This document shows, piece after piece, positions 33,651-41,265 of a DNA stretch of 64,000 bases. The translations under genes and the position numbers were made by a program. The stretch comes from JAGVSR01 sp033765145 (lineage in GTDB: Bacteria; Pseudomonadota; Alphaproteobacteria; Rhizobiales; Hyphomicrobiaceae). The stretch is taken from contig JANRIH010000008.1 in the NCBI GenBank assembly GCA_033765145.1, positions 62,001 to 126,000 on the forward strand, read 5' to 3'. A model generated the notes under the pieces. The model was given only the letters and a program-made list of their open reading frames with translations. It was not told where the DNA came from and made no database searches. Numbering within the stretch: the stretch's first letter is position 1; every line of letters begins with the position of its first letter.

Positions 33651-33862
33651 CGGGGGCGCTCGTCGGTGCCGCGATCGGCGCGGGGATCGGGATCGTGCAG
33701 TTCCTGGCATTGAGGAGTGTCGCGCGCGACCTCAAGGTGAAGCAACCGGAGAGCTCCGCGGGACGCATCCTGGAGCTGGTCGCCTGGTTAGATCTCGTGA
33801 TCCTGCCCGTCGCGGGCTACATCGTCGGCGCGATGCTCGACAGCCCGATGCCGGGTGGATGA
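33647..33862 (+). CDS. Small two-helix membrane protein between nuoH and nuoI
   Basis: A 71-residue protein whose ATG overlaps the nuoH stop by 4 bases, so it is translationally coupled to complex I. The first helix (about residues 3-22) has small-residue spacing, GALVGAAIGAGIGIVQF, like a glycine zipper. A basic loop (RSVARDLKVKQ) follows, then a second helix, LDLVILPVAGYIVGAML (about 48-64). No known family is recognised. The standard 14 nuo genes do not include it. Position suggests a complex I accessory or assembly protein, or a helper for placing NuoI on the membrane; neither is shown. Confidence 0.7.
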   Translation: MTGALVGAAIGAGIGIVQFLALRSVARDLKVKQPESSAGRILELVAWLDLVILPVAGYIVGAMLDSPMPGG

Positions 33863-33874
33863 GGAGTTGAAACG

Positions 33875-34363
33875 GTGAATCTCACGCAAGGCTTCAAATC
33901 ACTGTTTCTCGCGGAGTTCGTATCGGCGTTCTTCCTGGCGATGAAGTACTATATCCGGCCGAAGAAGACGCTCAACTATCCGTTCGAGAAGGGGCCGCTC
34001 TCACCGCGCTTTCGCGGTGAGCATGCGTTGAGGCGCTATCCCAATGGGGAGGAGCGGTGCATCGCCTGCAAGCTGTGCGAAGCCATCTGTCCCGCGCAGG
34101 CGATCACGATCGAGGCCGGTCCAAGGCGCAACGACGGAACACGGCGCACGACGCGCTACGACATCGACATGACGAAGTGCATCTATTGCGGGCTCTGCCA
34201 GGAAGCCTGCCCGGTGGACGCGATCGTCGAGGGGCCGAATTTCGAGTTCGCGACCGAGACCCGGGAGGAGCTCTTCTACGACAAGGAGCGCCTGCTCGCG
34301 AACGGCGATCGCTGGGAGCGCGAGATCGCGAAGAACCTGGCGCTCGACGCGAAGTATAGGTGA
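33875..34363 (+). CDS. nuoI: nuoI, NADH-quinone oxidoreductase subunit I
   Basis: A 162-residue subunit (TYKY type) with two [4Fe-4S] clusters, N6a and N6b. The ligand sets are CIACKLCEAICP and CIYCGLCQEACP. The N-terminal amphipathic segment LTQGFKSLFLAEFVSAFFLAM anchors it to the membrane. It starts with GTG at 33875, backed by GAGGAG 7 bases upstream. The length is normal. A 61-base gap with a REP-like hairpin leads to nuoJ. Confidence 0.96.
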   Translation: MNLTQGFKSLFLAEFVSAFFLAMKYYIRPKKTLNYPFEKGPLSPRFRGEHALRRYPNGEERCIACKLCEAICPAQAITIEAGPRRNDGTRRTTRYDIDMTKCIYCGLCQEACPVDAIVEGPNFEFATETREELFYDKERLLANGDRWEREIAKNLALDAKYR

Positions 34364-34380
34364 AGAGACTTGTGCGCCTT

Positions 34381-34403
34381 CTCCCCGTGAAGGATCGGGG
34401 GAG
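34381..34403. repeat. REP-like palindrome before nuoJ
   Basis: CTCCCCG and CGGGGGAG pair around GTGAAGGAT-like loop bases, with one extra G in the right arm. It shares TCTCCCCGTGAAGGA with the copy before nuoG. It also contains the GGGGAGG that may act as a ribosome site for nuoJ. Confidence 0.65.
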
Positions 34404-34424
34404 GGAACGGCAGTGGGGACGGGG

Positions 34425-35054
34425 ATGCTGACGGCGATATTCTTCTATCTCTTCGCGGGGCTGGCGATCCTGTCGGCGACGATGGTGATCGTGGCGCGCA
34501 ATCCCGTACATGCCGTGCTGTTCCTGATCGTCACGTTCTTCAACGCGGCCGGGCTGTTCATTCTTCTCGGCGCCGAGTTCCTGGCGATGCTGCTGGTGAT
34601 TGTCTACGTCGGCGCGGTGGCGGTGCTGTTTCTTTTCGTCGTCATGATGCTCGACGTGGATTTCGCCGAGTTGAAAGCGGGCTTTGTGCGCAATGCGCCG
34701 TTCGGACTTCTGGTCGGCGGGATCGTTCTTGCCGAGCTTCTGCTGCTCTTCGTGACGGGCGGGATTACCGCCGAGGTCGCCAAGAAGGCTGCGACATCGG
34801 CGGCAAGCGAGGTTTCGAACACCGAGGCGATCGGGCGCGTCCTCTATACCAAGTACGTCTACTTCTTCCAGGCAGCGGGCCTCGTGCTGCTCGTGGCGAT
34901 GATCGGCGCCATCGTTCTGACGCTCCGCCAGCGCGAGGGCGTCAAGCGGCAGTCGATCGCGGTTCAGAATGCGCGGGTCCCGCAGGATGCCATCGAGGTC
35001 GTCAAAGTAGCGTCCGGCGGGGCCGTCGTACCGTCGAGCGAGGCCAAAGGGTGA
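34425..35054 (+). CDS. nuoJ: nuoJ, NADH-quinone oxidoreductase subunit J
   Basis: A 209-residue membrane subunit (ND6) with five helices. NPVHAVLFLIVTFFNAAGLFILLGAEF and VYVGAVAVLFLFVVMMLDVDF are the family signatures, the second including the pi-bulge helix 3. The ATG at 34425 gives MLTAIFFYLFAG as in relatives; a GTG at 34413 would add four residues and has the better-spaced GGAGG. The stop lies 5 bases before nuoK. Confidence 0.96.
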   Translation: MLTAIFFYLFAGLAILSATMVIVARNPVHAVLFLIVTFFNAAGLFILLGAEFLAMLLVIVYVGAVAVLFLFVVMMLDVDFAELKAGFVRNAPFGLLVGGIVLAELLLLFVTGGITAEVAKKAATSAASEVSNTEAIGRVLYTKYVYFFQAAGLVLLVAMIGAIVLTLRQREGVKRQSIAVQNARVPQDAIEVVKVASGGAVVPSSEAKG

Positions 35055-35059
35055 GCGCC

Positions 35060-35368
35060 ATGGAGATTGGTCTCGGACATTACCTGACGGTTGCGGCGTG
35101 TCTCTTCACGCTCGGGATTTTCGGCATCTTTCTCAACCGGAAGAACGTCATCGTCATCCTGATGTCGGTCGAATTGATGCTGCTCGCGGTCAATATCAAT
35201 CTCGTCGCGTTCTCTCATTACCTCAACGACATCACGGGGCAGGTCTTCGCGCTGTTCATTCTGACAGTCGCGGCGGCAGAGGCTGCGATCGGCCTCGCGA
35301 TCATCGTCGTCTACTATCGGAACCGCGGTTCGATCGCGGTTGAAGACATCAACATGATGAAGGGGTGA
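35060..35368 (+). CDS. nuoK: nuoK, NADH-quinone oxidoreductase subunit K
   Basis: A 102-residue three-helix membrane subunit (ND4L), exactly the usual length. FGIFLNRKNVIVILMSVELMLLAVN carries the conserved helix-2 glutamate, and AAAEAAIGLAIIVVYYR the helix-3 glutamate, both in the proton path. The ATG at 35060 is chosen over a GTG at 35051 because MEIGLGHYLTV matches the family start. Confidence 0.97.
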   Translation: MEIGLGHYLTVAACLFTLGIFGIFLNRKNVIVILMSVELMLLAVNINLVAFSHYLNDITGQVFALFILTVAAAEAAIGLAIIVVYYRNRGSIAVEDINMMKG

Positions 35369-35380
35369 CGTTGGGCAACG

Positions 35381-35455
35381 GGCAGAAGGCAACAGGCAGC
35401 AGGTATCCTCACGGCTCGGGCTGTGCTCCATTCCTGCTGCCTATTGCCTGCTGCC
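35381..35455. repeat. Long inverted repeat between nuoK and nuoL
   Basis: Two 23-base arms (35381-35403 and 35433-35455) are inverted copies with 21 of 23 matching positions, around a 29-base centre. Each arm is built of GGCAGxAGGC-like steps. It nearly fills the 109-base gap before nuoL. A related half copy lies at 43516. Confidence 0.8.
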
Positions 35456-35477
35456 AGAGGCCCATCCGAAGCGAACC

Positions 35478-37436
35478 ATGATCTATAAAGCCATCGTCTT
35501 CCTGCCGCTCCTCGGCGCACTCTTTGCCGGTCTCCTCGGGCGCTTCACGGGGCCACGGCCGGCCGAGATCGTCACGACGGGGTGCCTACTCGCCGCGGCT
35601 GTCCTCTCATGGATCGTCTTCGTTCAGGTGGGTTTCGAGCACGAGACCGCCAAGGTGCCGGTGCTGCGCTGGATCACGTCGGGCGAACTCGACGCGGGAT
35701 GGGTATTGCGCATCGATACGCTGACGGCCGTGATGCTGGTCGTCGTGACGACGGTGTCCTCGCTCGTCCACCTCTACTCGATCGGCTACATGCACGAGGA
35801 CGAGGACCGCGCGCGGTTCTTCGCGTATCTGTCGCTCTTTACCTTCGCCATGCTGATGCTGGTGACGGCCGACAACCTTGTACAGATGTTCTTCGGCTGG
35901 GAGGGTGTCGGCCTCGCGAGCTATCTCCTCATCGGATTCTGGTATCACAAGCCCGAGGCGAACGCGGCTGCGATCAAGGCATTCGTCGTCAACCGCGTCG
36001 GCGATTTCGGTTTCGCGCTCGGCATATTCGGTGTGTTCCTGGTCGCGAAGTCCGTGAACTTCGACGACATCTTCCGCGCGGCGCCCGAACTTACGGGCAA
36101 GACCATGACGTTCCTCGGCTGGCAGGTCGACATTCTGACCACGCTCTGTCTGCTCCTCTTCATGGGGGCGATGGGCAAGTCGGCGCAGTTCCTGCTGCAC
36201 ACCTGGCTGCCGGACGCCATGGAAGGCCCGACACCGGTCTCGGCGCTGATCCATGCAGCGACGATGGTGACCGCGGGCGTCTTCATGGTCGCGCGCCTGT
36301 CGCCCTTGTTCGAATTGTCACCCACAGCCCTCGACGTCGTCGTCCTGGTCGGCGCTGTGACGGCCTTCTTCGCCGCGACCGTCGGGCTCGTTCAGAACGA
36401 CATCAAGCGCGTCATCGCCTATTCAACCTGTTCGCAGCTCGGCTACATGTTCGTCGCGTGCGGGGTTGGCGCCTACACTGCCGGCATCTTCCACCTCTTC
36501 ACGCACGCGTTCTTCAAGGCGCTCCTGTTCCTCGGCGCGGGTTCCGTTATCCATGCCATGCACCATGAGCAGGACATGCGGAACATGGGCGGGCTTAGAG
36601 CCAAGATCCCGATCACGTGGGCCATGATGCTGATCGGAACGCTCGCGCTGACCGGCGTCGGCATTCCGCACGTCGTCGGCTTCGCGGGGTTCTACTCGAA
36701 GGATGCGATCGTCGAAGCGGCATACGCGGCCCATACGGCGCACAACTACGCCTTCTGGCTGCTCGTCGTCGCGGCCTTCATGACGTCGTTCTACTCCTGG
36801 CGGCTCATGTTCATGACGTTCCACGGCAAGACCCGGGCCGAACCGGATACGTACAAGCACGCGCACGAGAGCCCGTGGGTCATGCTGGTGCCGCTCTTCG
36901 TTCTAGCGGCGGGTGCCATCGCTGCAGGTTTCGCCTTCAAGCAGGCGTTCATCGGGCATCACTATGCTGAGTTCTGGGGCAAGGCGATCTTTGAATTGCC
37001 GGGCAAGGACATTCTGCATCACATGCACGAAGTTCCGGAGTGGGTGATTTGGGCTCCGACCGGTGCAATGGTGCTGGGTTTCGGTCTCGCGTACACCTAC
37101 TACATCGCGGTCCCGTCGCTGCCCGAGGCCACGGCCCGGGCTTTCCGGCCGATTTATCTATTCTTCCTCAACAAGTGGTACTTCGACGAACTTTATGACT
37201 GGATTTTCGTGAAGCCGGTCATGTGGCTCGGGAGGGCGCTCTGGAAGGGCGGCGACGGTGCCGTCATCGACGGGACCATCGACGGGACGGCGGCTAGCGT
37301 CGGCTGGACGGCGGGGCGCGCGATCAAGCTGCAAACCGGGTTTGTCTACCACTACGCCTTCGCGATGCTGATAGGGGTCGCGGCCATCGTCACGTGGTTC
37401 ATGTATCCCAATCTCCTCGGCGGGGGCGTCCGATGA
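35478..37436 (+). CDS. nuoL: nuoL, NADH-quinone oxidoreductase subunit L
   Basis: A 652-residue antiporter-like membrane subunit (ND5) at the far end of the membrane arm, including the long lateral helix near the C-terminus. Signatures are FFGWEGVGLASYLLIGFWY (with the conserved Glu), the Lys region MGKSAQFLLHTWLPDAMEGPTPVSALIHAATMVTAGVF, and AYSTCSQLGYMFVACG. FAGFYSKDAIVEAA follows. It overlaps nuoM by 4 bases. Confidence 0.97.
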   Translation: MIYKAIVFLPLLGALFAGLLGRFTGPRPAEIVTTGCLLAAAVLSWIVFVQVGFEHETAKVPVLRWITSGELDAGWVLRIDTLTAVMLVVVTTVSSLVHLYSIGYMHEDEDRARFFAYLSLFTFAMLMLVTADNLVQMFFGWEGVGLASYLLIGFWYHKPEANAAAIKAFVVNRVGDFGFALGIFGVFLVAKSVNFDDIFRAAPELTGKTMTFLGWQVDILTTLCLLLFMGAMGKSAQFLLHTWLPDAMEGPTPVSALIHAATMVTAGVFMVARLSPLFELSPTALDVVVLVGAVTAFFAATVGLVQNDIKRVIAYSTCSQLGYMFVACGVGAYTAGIFHLFTHAFFKALLFLGAGSVIHAMHHEQDMRNMGGLRAKIPITWAMMLIGTLALTGVGIPHVVGFAGFYSKDAIVEAAYAAHTAHNYAFWLLVVAAFMTSFYSWRLMFMTFHGKTRAEPDTYKHAHESPWVMLVPLFVLAAGAIAAGFAFKQAFIGHHYAEFWGKAIFELPGKDILHHMHEVPEWVIWAPTGAMVLGFGLAYTYYIAVPSLPEATARAFRPIYLFFLNKWYFDELYDWIFVKPVMWLGRALWKGGDGAVIDGTIDGTAASVGWTAGRAIKLQTGFVYHYAFAMLIGVAAIVTWFMYPNLLGGGVR

Positions 37437-38965
37437 ACATCACCGCTCAGCCGATCCTGTCGATCGTCACGTTCCTGCCGCTCGTCGGCGCGCTTTTCAT
37501 CGCGACGCTTCCGAAGGATGCGACGCAGAACGCGCGCTGGGTGGCGCTGTGGTTCACGCTCGGGACTTTCTTGGTCTCGCTGCTCATCTGGTGGCATTTC
37601 GATGCCGCCAATCCTCACTATCAGTTCGTCGAGGACCACGCCTGGCTCGGTGATTTCCGGTACAAGATGGGCGTCGACGGCATTTCGATGCTGTTTGTCA
37701 TCCTGACGACGTTCCTGATGCCGCTCTGCGTTCTCGCGAGCTGGGAATCCATAGAAACGCGCGTCAAGGAATACATGATTGCGTTCCTGGTGCTCGAGAC
37801 GCTGATGATCGGTGTCTTCTGCGCACTCGATCTCATTCTGTTCTACCTGTTCTTCGAGGGCAGCCTCATTCCGATGTTTCTCATCATCGGCGTCTGGGGC
37901 GGGCCGCGGCGCGTCTATGCGAGCTTCAAGTTCTTCCTCTACACGCTGCTCGGTTCCGTGCTGATGCTTGTCGCGATTATCGTGATGTACGGCTACGCGG
38001 GAACGACGGACATCGAGAAGCTCGCGCTGACGACGCGTTTCCCGGCCGACATGCAATGGTGGCTGTGGCTTGCGTTCTTCGCGTCGTTCGCGGTCAAGAT
38101 GCCGATGTGGCCGGTGCACACGTGGCTTCCGGATGCGCACGTCGAGGCGCCGACGGCGGGATCGGTCATCCTCGCCGCCATCTTGCTCAAAATGGGCGGG
38201 TACGGGTTCCTGCGGTTTTCGTTGCCGATGTTTCCCGTCGCCAGCGCGGAATTCGCACCACTCGTTTTCGCGCTCTCGGTCATCGCGATCATCTACACCT
38301 CGCTCGTGGCTCTGGCGCAGGAAGATATCAAGAAACTCATCGCCTACTCGTCCGTCGCCCACATGGGGTTCGTGACGATGGGCATTTTCTCGGGCACGCA
38401 GCAGGGTGTCGACGGCGCCGTTTTCCAGATGTTGTCGCACGGGATCATCTCGGCGGCGCTGTTCCTTTGCGTCGGCGTCGTCTACGACCGGATGCATACG
38501 CGCGAGATCGCGGCCTATGGCGGGCTCGCCGACCGGATGCCGATCTATGCGGCTATCTTCATGGTCTTCACGATGGGTAACGTCGGGCTGCCGGGTACCA
38601 GCGGGTTCGTCGGAGAGTTCCTGACGCTGCTCGGGACGTTCAAGGTCAATACTTGGGTCGCTTTCTTCGCGACGACAGGCGTCATTCTGTCGGCGGCCTA
38701 TGCGCTCTATCTCTATCGCCGGGTCGTCTTCGGACCACTCGAGAAACCGGCCTTGAAGGCGCTCGATGACCTTTCCGTTCGCGAGATGGTGGTTCTGGTC
38801 CCGCTCGTCGTGCTGACGATCTTCTACGGGTTCTATCCGGCGCCGGTGCTGGATGTGACCGGAGCGTCGGTCAAGACGCTGGTGCAGAATTTCGAGGCCC
38901 AGGTTGGTGCGGCAGCGGCGGCCGTGTCCACGCCCACACCTACACCCACGCCCGCGGCGCCGTAA
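37433..38965 (+). CDS. nuoM: nuoM, NADH-quinone oxidoreductase subunit M
   Basis: A 510-residue antiporter-like membrane subunit (ND4). FLYFFFEGSLIPMFLIIGVWGG carries the conserved helix-5 Glu. MPMWPVHTWLPDAHVEAPTAG and YSSVAHMGFVTMGIF are family signatures. The start overlaps the nuoL stop (ATGA). The end is odd: a short VSTPTPTPTPAAP tail made from near-identical ACx-CCx codons follows the normal domain. nuoN starts 13 bases later. Confidence 0.97.
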   Translation: MNITAQPILSIVTFLPLVGALFIATLPKDATQNARWVALWFTLGTFLVSLLIWWHFDAANPHYQFVEDHAWLGDFRYKMGVDGISMLFVILTTFLMPLCVLASWESIETRVKEYMIAFLVLETLMIGVFCALDLILFYLFFEGSLIPMFLIIGVWGGPRRVYASFKFFLYTLLGSVLMLVAIIVMYGYAGTTDIEKLALTTRFPADMQWWLWLAFFASFAVKMPMWPVHTWLPDAHVEAPTAGSVILAAILLKMGGYGFLRFSLPMFPVASAEFAPLVFALSVIAIIYTSLVALAQEDIKKLIAYSSVAHMGFVTMGIFSGTQQGVDGAVFQMLSHGIISAALFLCVGVVYDRMHTREIAAYGGLADRMPIYAAIFMVFTMGNVGLPGTSGFVGEFLTLLGTFKVNTWVAFFATTGVILSAAYALYLYRRVVFGPLEKPALKALDDLSVREMVVLVPLVVLTIFYGFYPAPVLDVTGASVKTLVQNFEAQVGAAAAAVSTPTPTPTPAAP

Positions 38966-38977
38966 TCGGAGAGCGAA

Positions 38978-40426
38978 ATGTCAGAGCTTCAGCAGTTCGC
39001 TCCCGTACTGCCCGAGATCGTGATGGCGGTCGGCGCCATGGTACTCTTGATGACGGGTGTCTTCCGAGCCGACACGGCGGAGACGGGTGTCGCGGTGTCC
39101 TGGATCGCCGTCGTCCTGATGGCGACGACCGCGTTCCTCGTGTCCATGCAGGGAGACGCTCCTCTCATCCTGTTCGACGGCGCGTTCACGGTCGACATCT
39201 ATGGACGTTTTCTGAAGGTCCTCGTTCTGGTCGGCTCCGCCGGCGCGCTCATTCTCTCGCACGGCTATCTGACGCGGGCGGAGGCGATGCGGTTCGAGAT
39301 CCCGGTTCTCGTCGTGCTCGCGACCACAGGCATGATGCTGATGGTCTCGGCCTCCGACATCATCGCGCTCTACCTGTCGCTCGAGCTGATGAGCCTCGCG
39401 CTCTACGTGCTCGCGGCCGTGCGTCGCGACCAGCTGAGGTCGAGTGAAGCCGGCCTCAAGTATTTCGTTCTCGGCGCCCTCTCGTCGGGCATGCTGCTCT
39501 ACGGATTGTCGCTCATCTACGGTTTCACCGGGACGACGTCGTTCGCGGGGCTCGCAAGTGCGATGACGGACCCGGCGGCGGGCAACAATCTCGGCATCAT
39601 CGTCGGCCTCGTGTTCCTGCTCGTGGGGCTCGCGTTCAAGGTGTCGGCGGTGCCGTTCCACATGTGGACTCCGGACGTCTATGAAGGCGCGCCGACGCCG
39701 ATCGCGGCGTTCTTTGCCGCGGCACCGAAAATCGCGGCATTCGCTCTCCTCGTTCGCGTTCTCTACGACGCCTTTCCGGGAATTACGCCCAAGTGGCAGC
39801 AGATCATCGTCTTCCTTTCCATTGCATCGATGCTGCTCGGAGCCTTCGCGGCCATCGGACAGACGAGCATCAAGCGGCTGCTCGCCTATTCCTCGATCGG
39901 GCATGTCGGTTTCGCGCTTGTCGGACTTGCGGCCGGCACGGAGGCCGGTGCGCAGTCGGTGCTCGTCTACCTCGCCATCTATCTCGTGATGACGCTCGGC
40001 TCGTTCGCCTGCGTGCTCGCGATGCGGCGCAAGGAGGAAATGGTCGAGGAGATCAACGAACTCGCGGGGCTCTCGCAGACCAATCTGCCGCTCGCGTTCG
40101 CGATGGGCTCGCTCATGTTCTCGCTGGCCGGCATTCCGCCATTGGCCGGCTTCTTCGCCAAGTTCTACGTGCTCGATGCTGCCGTCAGGGCGGGACTGAC
40201 GCCGCTTGCCGTCATCGGTGTCATCGCGAGCGTGGTCGGGGCCTACTATTATCTTCGCATCGTGAAGATCATGTTCTTCGACGATCCGCAGGATCGCTTC
40301 TCGGCGGCGGACACGGAAGTGACGGCGGTCATCGCGCTCTCGGCGCTCCTCGTCGTCGGTTACGTCCTTTATCCCTCGCTCCTCGTCGACGCCGCGTCGG
40401 CGGCGGCGAGATCGCTGCTGTCTTAG
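38978..40426 (+). CDS. nuoN: nuoN, NADH-quinone oxidoreductase subunit N
   Basis: A 482-residue antiporter-like membrane subunit (ND2). YLSLELMSLALYVLAAVRRD has the conserved Glu. The helix-7 Lys lies in GLAFKVSAVPFHMWTPDVYEGAPTP, and AYSSIGHVGFALVGL is the helix-8 signature. It is the last of the 14 nuo genes. birA starts only 6 bases downstream. Confidence 0.97.
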   Translation: MSELQQFAPVLPEIVMAVGAMVLLMTGVFRADTAETGVAVSWIAVVLMATTAFLVSMQGDAPLILFDGAFTVDIYGRFLKVLVLVGSAGALILSHGYLTRAEAMRFEIPVLVVLATTGMMLMVSASDIIALYLSLELMSLALYVLAAVRRDQLRSSEAGLKYFVLGALSSGMLLYGLSLIYGFTGTTSFAGLASAMTDPAAGNNLGIIVGLVFLLVGLAFKVSAVPFHMWTPDVYEGAPTPIAAFFAAAPKIAAFALLVRVLYDAFPGITPKWQQIIVFLSIASMLLGAFAAIGQTSIKRLLAYSSIGHVGFALVGLAAGTEAGAQSVLVYLAIYLVMTLGSFACVLAMRRKEEMVEEINELAGLSQTNLPLAFAMGSLMFSLAGIPPLAGFFAKFYVLDAAVRAGLTPLAVIGVIASVVGAYYYLRIVKIMFFDDPQDRFSAADTEVTAVIALSALLVVGYVLYPSLLVDAASAAARSLLS

Positions 40427-40432
40427 TGGGGT

Positions 40433-41200
40433 ATGGACACGTCCTCGGGCCCTAATTCACCCGGCCATCGCGTGGTCATGCTCGGCGAAACGGCGTCGAC
40501 CAATGCGGACGCGATGCGTTATGCCCAACTGGGGGAACCAGGAGGACTTTGGGTCGTCGCGGAACGGCAAACGGCGGGGCGAGGCCGGTCAGGCCGAAGC
40601 TGGACGTCACTGCCCGGAAATTTCCACGCGAGCCTGATGCTCAGGGACCTCTTTCCACTCGAGCACACCTATCAGCTCGCGCTCGTCGCGGGGGTCGCCT
40701 GTCACGATGCCGTTCGCAATGTGCTGTCATTGCCGAGACCTGCGCCGATCTCGGCAGACTTGCAGATCAAATGGCCGAACGACCTTCTGATTGGACGGCG
40801 GAAACTCGCTGGTATACTCGTCGAGGGGAGCACTCAAAGCACCGGAAACGTCGCGGTGATCGGCATCGGCCTCAATCTCGCGGCGCGTCCGGAGGGGGAT
40901 GATGCCATCAGTCTTGCAGATTTCGGTGCGGCGATCACGCCGTCCGAGATGCTGGCATTTCTTGCGCCGACCATGCAGGAATGGCTTGGCATCTGGAACG
41001 TCGGCCGGGGCTTCGCCGAGGTCCGGGGGGCGTGGCTGGCGCGGGGGACGCCGCGGGGCACGGAACTCTCGGTTCATGCGACCGAGGGCGTTCGCAGCGG
41101 CCGGTTCGCCGGGTTGAGCGAAGCCGGCAGTCTCGTGATCGAGTTTGGGGACGGCTCGCGCGGAACATACACGTACGGGGACGTGACGCTGCCGGGCTGA
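40433..41200 (+). CDS. birA: birA, biotin--[acetyl-CoA-carboxylase] ligase (monofunctional)
   Basis: A 255-residue enzyme that makes biotinyl-AMP and joins biotin to the carrier domains of carboxylases. The ATP/biotin loop is GRGRSGRSW (residues 49-57), and KWPNDLLIGRRKLAGIL holds the catalytic Lys. There is no N-terminal helix-turn-helix domain, so unlike E. coli BirA it cannot repress biotin genes. It follows nuoN by 6 bases and precedes rnj by 65 bases, an order typical of Hyphomicrobiales. Confidence 0.95.
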   Translation: MDTSSGPNSPGHRVVMLGETASTNADAMRYAQLGEPGGLWVVAERQTAGRGRSGRSWTSLPGNFHASLMLRDLFPLEHTYQLALVAGVACHDAVRNVLSLPRPAPISADLQIKWPNDLLIGRRKLAGILVEGSTQSTGNVAVIGIGLNLAARPEGDDAISLADFGAAITPSEMLAFLAPTMQEWLGIWNVGRGFAEVRGAWLARGTPRGTELSVHATEGVRSGRFAGLSEAGSLVIEFGDGSRGTYTYGDVTLPG

Positions 41201-41265
41201 CATCGACGGCCATTTCGCCCGACGCGGCGGGCCGCAAGAAGAAGAGTGCTAGGAACAAGGTGCCG

